From Comamonadaceae bacterium (GTDB lineage Bacteria; Pseudomonadota; Gammaproteobacteria; Burkholderiales; Burkholderiaceae_C): a DNA stretch of 10,852 bases. Position 1 is the stretch's first letter, and every line of letters begins with the position of its first letter. A program made the position numbers and the translations under genes. The notes below the pieces were generated by a model that saw only the letters and a list, made by a program, of their open reading frames with translations, was not told the DNA's origin and searched no databases. The stretch is from assembly GCA_947461325.1 (NCBI GenBank), contig CANHLD010000048.1, positions 1 through 10,852 of the forward strand, read 5' to 3'. This document shows, one piece after another, positions 1 to 6,603 of the stretch.

Positions 1-4
1 CAAC

Positions 5-1195
5 ATGAGTTTGTCATCACGTCGTCGGTTTATTCAAAAAGGCAGCACCTTGGTTGCTGCCACCGCTCTCCCGGGCGCGGCACTTTGGCCAAGCATGAGC
101 CATGCAGCAGGTGAGGTTAAGTTGGGTTTGCTGCATTCCATGTCCGGCACCATCGCTTTGGCTGAAGCTGCCATTGTGGATGCGGAAAAAATGGCCATTG
201 ATGAGATCAATGCGGCAGGCGGTGTTCTGGGCAAAAAAATTGTGCCAGTACTTGAAGATGGCGCCAGTGATTGGCCAACCTTTGCTGAAAAAGCCAAGAA
301 ATTGCTCCAGCAAGACAAAGTGCCTGCTGTGATTGGTTGCTACACATCCGCATCGCGCAAAGCCGTATTGCCAGTTTTCAAAGCCAACAAAGGTTTGTTG
401 TACTACCCCACTTATTACGAAGGCCAGGAAGAGGACCCACAGGTCATTTACACCTCGCAGGAAGCTACACAATCTGTGGTTGCTGCCATGGAGTGGATGG
501 CCAAGCAGCAAGGCAAAACATTCTTCTTTGTCGGCTCTGATTACATTTATCCACGCACCTGCAACAAAATCGCCAAAGCAACTGCTACGCGTCTGGGTTC
601 CAGTGTGGTTGGCGAAGAATATGCGCCCTTGGGTCATACCGAGTTTTCTTCCATCATCAACAAAATCAAGGCAGCCAAACCTGACTGGATTTATTCAACC
701 GTTGTCGGCGGCTCCAACGTTGCCTTCTACAAGCAGTTAAAGGCTGCAGGTCTTGATGGCGGCAAGCAAAAGCTGTTGTCTACCGTGGTTTCGGAAAACG
801 AAATTGACGGTATCGGCAAAGACAATGCAGTTGGTTATTACGCCTGTATGGGTTATTTCCAGAGCATCAAGTCACCTGAGAATGAAAAGTTTGTGGCGGC
901 CATCAAGGCCAAGTACGGCAAAGAGCGCGTCGTGGGTGACCCCATGGAGTGTGGCTACAACGCTGTGTATCTGTGGAAATTGGCTGTCGAAAAAGCCAAG
1001 TCATTCGATGTAGACAAGGTGATTGCAGCTTCTTCGGAAGTTGAATTCAAAGCACCTGAAGGTCTGGTGAGGATTCACAAAACCAACCACCACGTATGGA
1101 AAAAAGTCCGTATCGGACGCGCACGTGCAGACGGCCAGTTTGACATCGTTCACGAAAGTCAACTAACCGAACCTAACCCGTTCCCCAAGCTGTAA
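5..1195 (+). CDS. Periplasmic substrate-binding protein of an amide/urea ABC importer
   Basis: 396-residue binding protein that captures a small amide or urea in the periplasm and delivers it to the permeases encoded next. Residues 5-12 (SRRRFIQK) form a twin-arginine-like signal, followed by a hydrophobic stretch and a likely cleavage site around SHA-A (residues 32-35), so export folded through Tat is possible. The mature part belongs to the UrtA/AmiC/FmdD family of periplasmic binding proteins: GCYTSASRK (111-119), YPTYYEG (134-140), GSDYIYP (177-183) and STVVGGSN (231-238) line the cleft in this family. Where UrtA and AmiC carry a TGAxPNQ motif, this protein has TSQEATQ (150-156), which suggests a different ligand from urea. 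Inference: a short-chain amide binder, like FmdD of Methylophilus, because an amidase lies downstream. Only four bases precede the ATG, so its ribosome site and the operon promoter are outside the window. Confidence 0.9.
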   Translation: MSLSSRRRFIQKGSTLVAATALPGAALWPSMSHAAGEVKLGLLHSMSGTIALAEAAIVDAEKMAIDEINAAGGVLGKKIVPVLEDGASDWPTFAEKAKKLLQQDKVPAVIGCYTSASRKAVLPVFKANKGLLYYPTYYEGQEEDPQVIYTSQEATQSVVAAMEWMAKQQGKTFFFVGSDYIYPRTCNKIAKATATRLGSSVVGEEYAPLGHTEFSSIINKIKAAKPDWIYSTVVGGSNVAFYKQLKAAGLDGGKQKLLSTVVSENEIDGIGKDNAVGYYACMGYFQSIKSPENEKFVAAIKAKYGKERVVGDPMECGYNAVYLWKLAVEKAKSFDVDKVIAASSEVEFKAPEGLVRIHKTNHHVWKKVRIGRARADGQFDIVHESQLTEPNPFPKL

Positions 1196-1218
1196 TTTTT
1201 TGAAATGAAGTATTCGGA

Positions 1219-1244
1219 TGGCCTACCGGGTAACCGGTGGGCCA
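1219..1244 (+). other. Intercistronic RNA hairpin with GUAA tetraloop
   Basis: Positions 1219-1229 pair with 1234-1244 to give an 11-bp stem with a single T·G wobble (1224/1239), closed by a GTAA loop that fits the GNRA class. It starts 23 bases after the stop of the binding-protein gene and ends three bases before the Shine-Dalgarno of the next gene. No T-run follows, so it is not an intrinsic terminator. Its likely role is to block 3' exonucleases and keep the upstream binding-protein mRNA abundant relative to the permease genes, as intercistronic hairpins do in malE-malF. The role is inferred; the pairing is seen directly. Confidence 0.7.
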
Positions 1245-1246
1245 CC

Positions 1247-1254
1247 GAGGAGAG
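1247..1254 (+). promoter_or_regulatory. Shine-Dalgarno that fixes a GTG start
   Basis: GAGGAGAG lies 5 bases upstream of the GTG at 1260 (7 bases from its AGGAG core). It decides that the first permease starts at GTG 1260 and not at the in-frame ATG at 1218, which has no ribosome site and sits at the foot of the 1219-1244 hairpin. Confidence 0.7.
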
Positions 1255-1259
1255 TTTCT

Positions 1260-2162
1260 GTGAGTCTTGAAATATTTTGGATGCAACTCTTCAGCGGCGT
1301 CAGCTATACGGCCATTTTGCTGTTGATGTCTTTGGGGCTGGCCATTGTTTTTGGCTTGATGGGTGTCATCAATATGGCGCATGGGGAACTGATGGCTTTA
1401 GGAGCCTACGTGACTTTCATGGTGGCCAATGTTTTTTTAACCGTATTTCCTAATTCGGTAGATACCTATATTTTGTTCGCTATACCGATCGCATTTTTAG
1501 TCACGTTCTTATTTGGCATGTTCTTAGAGTGGTCAGTGGTAAGGTGGTTCTATAACCGGCCACTGGACACATTGCTGGCCACTTGGGGTTTGAGTTTGAT
1601 TTTGCAGCAAACTTATCGCACCGTGTTCGGCCCTCAAGAGGTAACCATCCCAATGGCCTCATGGCTGGATGGCGCCATCGAGCCTTTCACCGGCGTGCAA
1701 CTTCCCCTGAATCGGATTTTCATTATTGTGCTCACTTTGCTGGTGGTGGGCGTTGTGTATTTGCTTTTCTTTAAAACCTCTATGGGTTTAAAAGTCCGAG
1801 CCATTACACAAAACCGCGCGATTGCTGAAACGGTGGGCATCAATACACGCCAAGTCGATATGTATACCTTTGCACTTGGCAGCGGATTGGCGGGGATTGC
1901 CGGCAGCGTGTTCACGATGATCGGCTCTACCAACCCGGGGACTGGGCAGTTGTATATCGTCGATACCTTCATCGTGGTCGTATTTGGCGGGGTTGCCAGT
2001 CTCATGGGTACCGCGTTGTCGAGTTTCATCATTGCGCAGTTGCAAACGACGTTTGAATTTATGACCACCAGCTCCTATGCCAAAGTACTGCTCATGCTGA
2101 TTGTGGTGGTGATTCTTTACTTCCGCCCGAATGGCCTGTTTTCTCCCAAAGTGAGGAGTTGA
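1260..2162 (+). CDS. urtB: ABC importer inner-membrane permease, UrtB/LivH type
   Basis: 300-residue integral membrane protein that forms one half of the translocation channel with the next gene product. It is hydrophobic throughout, with the family hallmark GVINMAHGE at about residues 35-43 and a conserved second half containing LATWGLSLILQQ, the NPGTGQ loop, VVFGGVASLMGT and a C-terminal RPNGLF. It matches LivH and the core of UrtB. It lacks the roughly 200-residue N-terminal extracytoplasmic extension seen in many proteobacterial UrtB proteins, so it is closer to FmdE-type amide permeases; the urtB symbol is therefore by family, not by proven substrate. The GTG start at 1260 is chosen because of its strong ribosome site; ATG 1281 is a weaker alternative. 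The stop is followed after one base by the next start. Confidence 0.88.
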   Translation: MSLEIFWMQLFSGVSYTAILLLMSLGLAIVFGLMGVINMAHGELMALGAYVTFMVANVFLTVFPNSVDTYILFAIPIAFLVTFLFGMFLEWSVVRWFYNRPLDTLLATWGLSLILQQTYRTVFGPQEVTIPMASWLDGAIEPFTGVQLPLNRIFIIVLTLLVVGVVYLLFFKTSMGLKVRAITQNRAIAETVGINTRQVDMYTFALGSGLAGIAGSVFTMIGSTNPGTGQLYIVDTFIVVVFGGVASLMGTALSSFIIAQLQTTFEFMTTSSYAKVLLMLIVVVILYFRPNGLFSPKVRS

Positions 2163-2163
2163 T

Positions 2164-3213
2164 ATGCCAAAAGAGTTTTTACGCAAAAGTTGGTGGGTAA
2201 ATTTCTCAATCATTTTTGGCCTCTTGTTGCTGTTGCCGCTGTTCTCACCTGAATTCAGAGTACCGCTTTACGGCAAGTACCTGTCGTTTGCTTTTGTGGC
2301 GTTGGGCATTGTGCTCAGTTGGGGCTATTGCGGCATTCTCAGTTTGGGTCAAGGCATCTTTTTTGGCATTGGCGCATATTCATTGGCTATGTTTTTAAAG
2401 CTGGAAGCTTCCAGCCCGGAGCTGCCAGACTTCATGGTGTGGAGCAGCGTGGAGCAATTGCCACTGGCGTGGCTGCCATTTCAAAGTTTCAGTTTTACTT
2501 TGTTGTGCATATTCATATTGCCCGTTTTAGTGGCATTTCCATTCACCTATTTAATTTTTAAAAAGCGCGTCAGTGGTGTGTATTTTGCAATTCTGACACT
2601 GGCTTTATCGCTCACATTGACAGTGTTGATCATCGGCAGCCAAGGCGGCACGGGCGGCGCCAATGGCATCACCGACTTCAGTACTTTGCTCGGCTGGGAT
2701 GTGGCGTCAGACGAAGCACGCAGTCGCTTGTACTACATCATGTTGGGATTGCTGGCGCTGTGTGCAGCCTTGGTGCAATACCTTGTGTCTTCTCGTTACG
2801 GCAAAGTGTTGATAGCGATCAGGGACAGAGAAGACCGTGTTCGATTCTCCGGCTACGACACCGCATGGATCAAAGCAGCCACACTGTCTGTGTCGTGCGT
2901 ACTTGCATCTATTGGCGGCGCGATGTTTGTGTTGTTCACTGGGTTGATCACACCACAACTCGTAGGTGCAGTCGCATCCGTTGAAATGATTGTTTATGCC
3001 GCCTTTGGTGGTCGTGTATCTGTGCTGGGTGCGGTGTTCGCTGCATTCTCTATTGGTTGGCTGAAATCAGCTTTGTCAGAGCAGTTTCCACAAGGCTGGT
3101 TATTTTTTCTGGGTGGATTGTTCTTGCTCGTCACGGCGGTGCTTCCCCAAGGTTTGGCAGGTTTGCTTGGTATGTTTAAAAAACCATCTAAAGCTGCAGG
3201 TGACAGCCAATGA
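2164..3213 (+). CDS. urtC: ABC importer inner-membrane permease, UrtC/LivM type
   Basis: 349-residue membrane protein, partner of the preceding permease. Family signatures are GYCGILSLGQG (54-64), SGVYFAILTLA (137-147), GGTGGANGITDF (161-172), and a cytoplasmic coupling loop GKVLIAIRDREDRVRFSGYD (213-232) that would contact the ATPases. The NGITDF motif is typical of UrtC rather than LivM. Hydrophobic segments are spread along the whole length except for a periplasmic-looking insert around residues 80-105. The ATG lies one base after the previous stop, and the stop overlaps the next start as ATGA, so translation is probably coupled through all three genes. Assignment to an amide importer, rather than the true urea importer, is inferred from the neighbouring amidase. 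Confidence 0.9.
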   Translation: MPKEFLRKSWWVNFSIIFGLLLLLPLFSPEFRVPLYGKYLSFAFVALGIVLSWGYCGILSLGQGIFFGIGAYSLAMFLKLEASSPELPDFMVWSSVEQLPLAWLPFQSFSFTLLCIFILPVLVAFPFTYLIFKKRVSGVYFAILTLALSLTLTVLIIGSQGGTGGANGITDFSTLLGWDVASDEARSRLYYIMLGLLALCAALVQYLVSSRYGKVLIAIRDREDRVRFSGYDTAWIKAATLSVSCVLASIGGAMFVLFTGLITPQLVGAVASVEMIVYAAFGGRVSVLGAVFAAFSIGWLKSALSEQFPQGWLFFLGGLFLLVTAVLPQGLAGLLGMFKKPSKAAGDSQ

Positions 3214-3947
3214 GTAACCAGGCATTGTTGGAGGTGCGTGATTTACTGGTCAGTTTCGGCGGCTTTGTGGCCATTGACCATGTCAATTTGACCGTTCAGT
3301 CAGGCGAAATCCGCTGCATCATCGGCCCCAATGGCGCTGGCAAAACCACGTTGCTGGACGCCATATGCGGTAAGACACCAGCAACACAGGGCAGTATTTT
3401 TTTCAAAGGCCTTCGAATTGACAGTGAGAGTGAATTCAAACGCACCCGCATGGGGATGGGCAGAAAATTTCAGACGCCCTCGGTCTACGATGATTTAACC
3501 GTTTATCAGAACATACAAATTTCAGTACCCAAAGGGCAGAGTATGTTGTCTGCCATCTTCAACAGTGATGACCAGTTCAATCAAGAAATTCTTGAAGTTG
3601 CGCAGACCACCAATTTGGTCAATATGCTGGACGTACAAGCAGGCACGCTGAGTCATGGACAAAAGCAATGGCTGGAGATAGCGATGCTGTTGATTCAGCA
3701 TCCGCAATTACTTTTGCTAGATGAACCAGTTGCCGGCATGAGTTTGAAAGAGCGTGACCAGACGGTAGATCTGATTCAGCGTATTTCTGCCATCCAAGCG
3801 ATTGTCGTGATCGAGCATGACATGGATTTTGTCAAGAAGCTTTCAGGCAATGTCACGGTTTTGCACCAAGGGGCAATTTTGTGTGAAGGCTTGATTGAGC
3901 AAATTCAAGCAGATCCGCGTGTGCGTGAAGTCTACTTAGGCGATTAG
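3210..3947 (+). CDS. urtD: ABC importer ATPase, UrtD type
   Basis: 245-residue cytoplasmic ATPase that powers the importer as a heterodimer with the next gene product. All catalytic elements are intact: Walker A GPNGAGKT (39-46), a Q-loop glutamine in GRKFQTP (84-90), the UrtD-type signature LSHGQKQWLEI (147-157), Walker B LLLLDEP with Glu172, and the switch histidine His203 in IEHDMDFV. The LSHGQKQW signature and the C-terminal YLGD are typical of UrtD rather than LivG. The start overlaps the stop of the upstream permease by ATGA. Confidence 0.92.
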   Translation: MSNQALLEVRDLLVSFGGFVAIDHVNLTVQSGEIRCIIGPNGAGKTTLLDAICGKTPATQGSIFFKGLRIDSESEFKRTRMGMGRKFQTPSVYDDLTVYQNIQISVPKGQSMLSAIFNSDDQFNQEILEVAQTTNLVNMLDVQAGTLSHGQKQWLEIAMLLIQHPQLLLLDEPVAGMSLKERDQTVDLIQRISAIQAIVVIEHDMDFVKKLSGNVTVLHQGAILCEGLIEQIQADPRVREVYLGD

Positions 3948-3958
3948 AGGATCAGGGA

Positions 3959-4654
3959 ATGACTTTGCTACACACAACTGACTTGATGGCTGGCTATGGA
4001 CAAAGCATCGTTTTGCATGGTGTGTCTTTTGATATGAAGGCACACGAAGCTGTGGCTGTGGTTGGAAAAAATGGCATGTCCAAGTCAACTTTTTTCAAAA
4101 CACTGATGGGCTTGTTGCCTGTGCATTCAGGTCGAATTGAGTTTATGGGGCAAGACATCACCCGCTTGCCGGTGTTTGAGCGGGCTCGAATGGGTATGGC
4201 TTATGTGCCGCAAGGGCGGTTGTTGTTCGGTCAGTTGTCGGTAGAAGAAAACCTGTTGTCTTCCCTCAACACTGGACGACTCAAAAAAATCCCTGATCTG
4301 GTGTATGAATTGTTTCCAGTGTTGTCTCAGATGAAGGATCGCAAAGCGGGTAATTTGTCCGGCGGCCAACAACAGATGGTTGCAATCGGCCGAGCTTTGA
4401 CGGCGGGTCCCAAACTATTGATTTTGGATGAGCCCACTGAGGGTATTCAACCCTCCATCATCAAAGAAATTGCAACGGCGCTGATCAAGTTGCAACAGGC
4501 AACCGATTGCACGGTTTTGTTGTCAGAGCAGGTCTTGAGTTTTGCGGTCAGTGTGGCTGATCGTTTGGTTGTCCTGGAGCGCGGTGCCATCGTGCATAGC
4601 TGCGGCAAGGATGCAGGGGAAGTAGATGCCGTCAAGGCATTTTTGACAATTTAA
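3959..4654 (+). CDS. urtE: ABC importer ATPase, UrtE/LivF type, with altered Walker A
   Basis: 231-residue second ATPase of the importer. The signature LSGGQQQ (133-139), Walker B LLILDEP (153-159, Glu158) and Q-loop YVPQGR (Gln85) are normal, and the usual switch histidine is Gln191 in SEQ, as is common in LivF and UrtE. The unusual point is Walker A: residues 36-43 read GKNGMSKS, with Ser41 (codon TCC at 4079-4081) where the consensus GxxxxGK[ST] requires glycine directly before the catalytic Lys42. The reading frame is otherwise intact, so this is a substitution, not a decayed gene. The ribosome site is AGAGGA at 3946-3951, overlapping the previous stop. Twenty bases separate its stop from amiE. 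Confidence 0.9.
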   Translation: MTLLHTTDLMAGYGQSIVLHGVSFDMKAHEAVAVVGKNGMSKSTFFKTLMGLLPVHSGRIEFMGQDITRLPVFERARMGMAYVPQGRLLFGQLSVEENLLSSLNTGRLKKIPDLVYELFPVLSQMKDRKAGNLSGGQQQMVAIGRALTAGPKLLILDEPTEGIQPSIIKEIATALIKLQQATDCTVLLSEQVLSFAVSVADRLVVLERGAIVHSCGKDAGEVDAVKAFLTI

Positions 4655-4674
4655 CAATTCACAGGAGAACTCAA

Positions 4675-5712
4675 ATGAGACATGGTGATATTTCAAGCAG
4701 CAAGGATTGTGTTGGCGTTGCAGTTGTTAACTACAAAATGCCCCGTTTGCACACCAAAGCAGAAGTGCTGGATAACGCTCGCAAGATTGGCGACATGCTG
4801 GTCGGCATGAAGCAAGGTTTGCCGGGCATGGACTTGGTGATTTTTCCCGAATACTCTACCCACGGCATCATGTATGACTCCAAGGAGATGTATGACACGG
4901 CTGCCACGGTGCCCGGTGAAGAGACTGAAATCTTCGCGGCTGCCTGCCGCAAGGCCAAGGTTTGGGGCGTGTTCTCTTTGACCGGTGAACGTCACGAAGA
5001 GCATCCTAAAAAAGCACCGTACAACACCTTGATCCTGATGAACGATAAAGGTGAAATCGTCCAGAAGTACCGCAAGATCATGCCTTGGGTGCCGATCGAA
5101 GGTTGGTATCCCGGCGATTGCACTTACGTGTCCGATGGACCTAAGGGAATGAAGATCAGTCTCATCATTTGTGACGATGGCAACTACCCTGAGATCTGGC
5201 GCGATTGCGCGATGCGCGGCGCTGAGTTGATTGTGCGTTGCCAAGGTTATATGTACCCCGCCAAAGAACAACAAGTCATCGTTGCCAAGGCCATGGCATG
5301 GATGAACAATTGCTACGTTGCTGTTGCCAATGCATCCGGCTTTGATGGTGTGTATTCTTATTTCGGTCACTCTGCCATCGTTGGCTTTGATGGCCGCACA
5401 CTTGGCGAATGCGGTGAAGAGGACATGGGCATACAGTACGCAGAACTCTCTGTCAGTTTGATCCGCGATGCACGGCGTACCATGCAGTCGCAAAACCATT
5501 TGTACAAGTTACTTCACCGTGGTTACACCGGAAAAATCAATTCCGGAGAAGACGCCAACGGTGTGGCAGCATGTCCTTTCGAGTTTTATTCCAAATGGAT
5601 CAACGATCCAGAAGGAACTCGCAAAATGGTTGAATCCATCACCCGGTCTACCCCCGGAACTGATGAGGCTCCAATTGAGGGTATCCCCAACCAATCCACC
5701 AAGCACCGTTGA
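4675..5712 (+). CDS. amiE: Aliphatic amidase
   Basis: 345-residue nitrilase-superfamily amidase that hydrolyses short aliphatic amides such as acetamide and propionamide to the carboxylic acid and ammonia in the cytoplasm. From memory it is very close to Pseudomonas aeruginosa AmiE (346 residues), beginning with the same MRHGDISSS and aligning without gaps over the catalytic core. The catalytic set is at the classical positions: Glu59 (PEY), Lys134 (KYRK) and Cys166 (ICDDGN), with the supporting Glu142. There is no signal peptide. The length is complete, and the C-terminal 30 residues are the most divergent, as usual. A strong Shine-Dalgarno, AGGAGA (4663-4668), stands 6 bases before the ATG, consistent with high expression. 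The paralogous formamidase AmiF is an alternative, but the similarity to AmiE is clear. Confidence 0.96.
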   Translation: MRHGDISSSKDCVGVAVVNYKMPRLHTKAEVLDNARKIGDMLVGMKQGLPGMDLVIFPEYSTHGIMYDSKEMYDTAATVPGEETEIFAAACRKAKVWGVFSLTGERHEEHPKKAPYNTLILMNDKGEIVQKYRKIMPWVPIEGWYPGDCTYVSDGPKGMKISLIICDDGNYPEIWRDCAMRGAELIVRCQGYMYPAKEQQVIVAKAMAWMNNCYVAVANASGFDGVYSYFGHSAIVGFDGRTLGECGEEDMGIQYAELSVSLIRDARRTMQSQNHLYKLLHRGYTGKINSGEDANGVAACPFEFYSKWINDPEGTRKMVESITRSTPGTDEAPIEGIPNQSTKHR

Positions 5713-5727
5713 TAGCTTTCTGCAACA

Positions 5728-5763
5728 GGCACCTCGACTTAGCTTTGACGCAGGCGGGGTGCC
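5728..5763 (+). other. Hairpin downstream of amiE
   Basis: Positions 5728-5736 pair with 5755-5763 (nine pairs including one T·G) around an 18-base loop, beginning 16 bases after the amiE stop. No T-run follows, so it is unlikely to terminate; it may stabilise the amiE message or reduce read-through into the next gene. The larger loop makes it less convincing than the hairpin at 1219-1244. The rest of the 95-bp gap shows nothing further. Confidence 0.4.
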
Positions 5764-5807
5764 GATGATTGACTTCAACAATGCGTTGTTAACCCGGTGA
5801 TTTTCTT

Positions 5808-6593
5808 TTGACTATTTCCTACCATCCGCTAGGTGACGAAGAACTGGTTTTCCGGCAGGCGTTCAACCATCATCTTCCGTTGCTCATCAAAGGTCCTACC
5901 GGATGCGGCAAAACGCGGTTTGTCGAGTACATGGCGCAAGCGTTGAAACTGCCGATGTGGACAGTCGCCTGTAACGAGGACACCAGTGCCAGCGATCTGG
6001 TGGGACGCTACATCCTGAAGGGAAATGAAACACCTTGGATAGATGGACCACTGACGCAGGCGGTGAGGCAAGGCGGTATTTGTTATTTGGACGAAGTAAT
6101 CGAAGCCCGTCAAGAAGCGCTGGTGGTTTTAAATGCATTGGCTGACCATCGTCGCCAATTGTTCATTGACAAGACCAATGAAGTCTTGCATGCGCCTGCC
6201 CATTTCATGTTGGTGGTTTCTTACAACCCAGGCTACCAAAGCGTGATGCGCGACTTGAAAGAATCGATCAAGCAGCGTTTCGTGGCTGTGCGTTTTAACT
6301 ACCCGGCTATTGAACTTGAGCAGACGATCATTGCGGGTGAATCCGGTTGTTCTTTGGCGCTTGCCCGCGCACTTGCAAATTTTGGGGCCAGCTCACGCAA
6401 AATGGCTGGAAGCGGTTTATTTGAAGGCGTGTCCACCCGCATGTTGATCCATGCGGCTATGTTGATGTCGCATAAGACGGGGCAGCAAAATTTGTTGGAG
6501 GCGGCATTGATAGATCCCGTCACCGATGAACCCACCATCAGAGCAAGTTTGCTGGCATTGCTTCCACTGGTTATGGCTGCAGTTCACATGTGA
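5808..6593 (+). CDS. MoxR-type AAA+ ATPase, CbbQ/NirQ/NorQ family
   Basis: 261-residue AAA+ ATPase of the family that remodels partner enzymes (CbbQ for Rubisco, NorQ for nitric oxide reductase). Visible motifs are Walker A GPTGCGKT (29-36), the conserved TVACNEDTSASDLVGRY block (52-68), Walker B ICYLDE (91-96), sensor-1 Asn140 in SYNPGYQS, an arginine-finger candidate at Arg157 in KQRF, and STR (209-211) before the C-terminal CbbQ domain with DPVTDEP (236-242). The length is normal for NorQ. The start is TTG at 5808: an in-frame TAA lies at 5790, no ATG or GTG precedes the conserved N-terminus, and no good ribosome site is visible, so translation is probably weak. It occupies the place of amiB, an AAA-type gene, in the Pseudomonas operon. 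Its target is unknown; partnership with the next gene is strongly suggested by family pairing. Confidence 0.92.
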   Translation: MTISYHPLGDEELVFRQAFNHHLPLLIKGPTGCGKTRFVEYMAQALKLPMWTVACNEDTSASDLVGRYILKGNETPWIDGPLTQAVRQGGICYLDEVIEARQEALVVLNALADHRRQLFIDKTNEVLHAPAHFMLVVSYNPGYQSVMRDLKESIKQRFVAVRFNYPAIELEQTIIAGESGCSLALARALANFGASSRKMAGSGLFEGVSTRMLIHAAMLMSHKTGQQNLLEAALIDPVTDEPTIRASLLALLPLVMAAVHM

Positions 6594-6603
6594 TCACGCA
6601 GCC

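Noticed and set aside
1218..1259. N-terminal extension of the UrtB-like permease from ATG 1218
   Set aside because: It has no ribosome site, lies in a strong hairpin, and encodes a non-conserved stretch; GTG 1260 has GAGGAGAG at good spacing.
4693..5499. 268-codon open frame on the minus strand under amiE
   Set aside because: It is antisense to a strongly conserved gene, with no ribosome site or family motif; it is a by-product of amiE codon use.
5468..5800. 110-residue frame overlapping the end of amiE
   Set aside because: It lies in another frame over a conserved amidase coding region and has no recognisable motif; AmiE itself ends at its expected length, so there is no frameshift.
6526..6603. 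Upstream ATG for the VWA protein
   Set aside because: It would overlap the AAA+ gene by 68 bases and adds a Trp/Cys-rich stretch not expected in the family; ATG 6604 follows the stop neatly.
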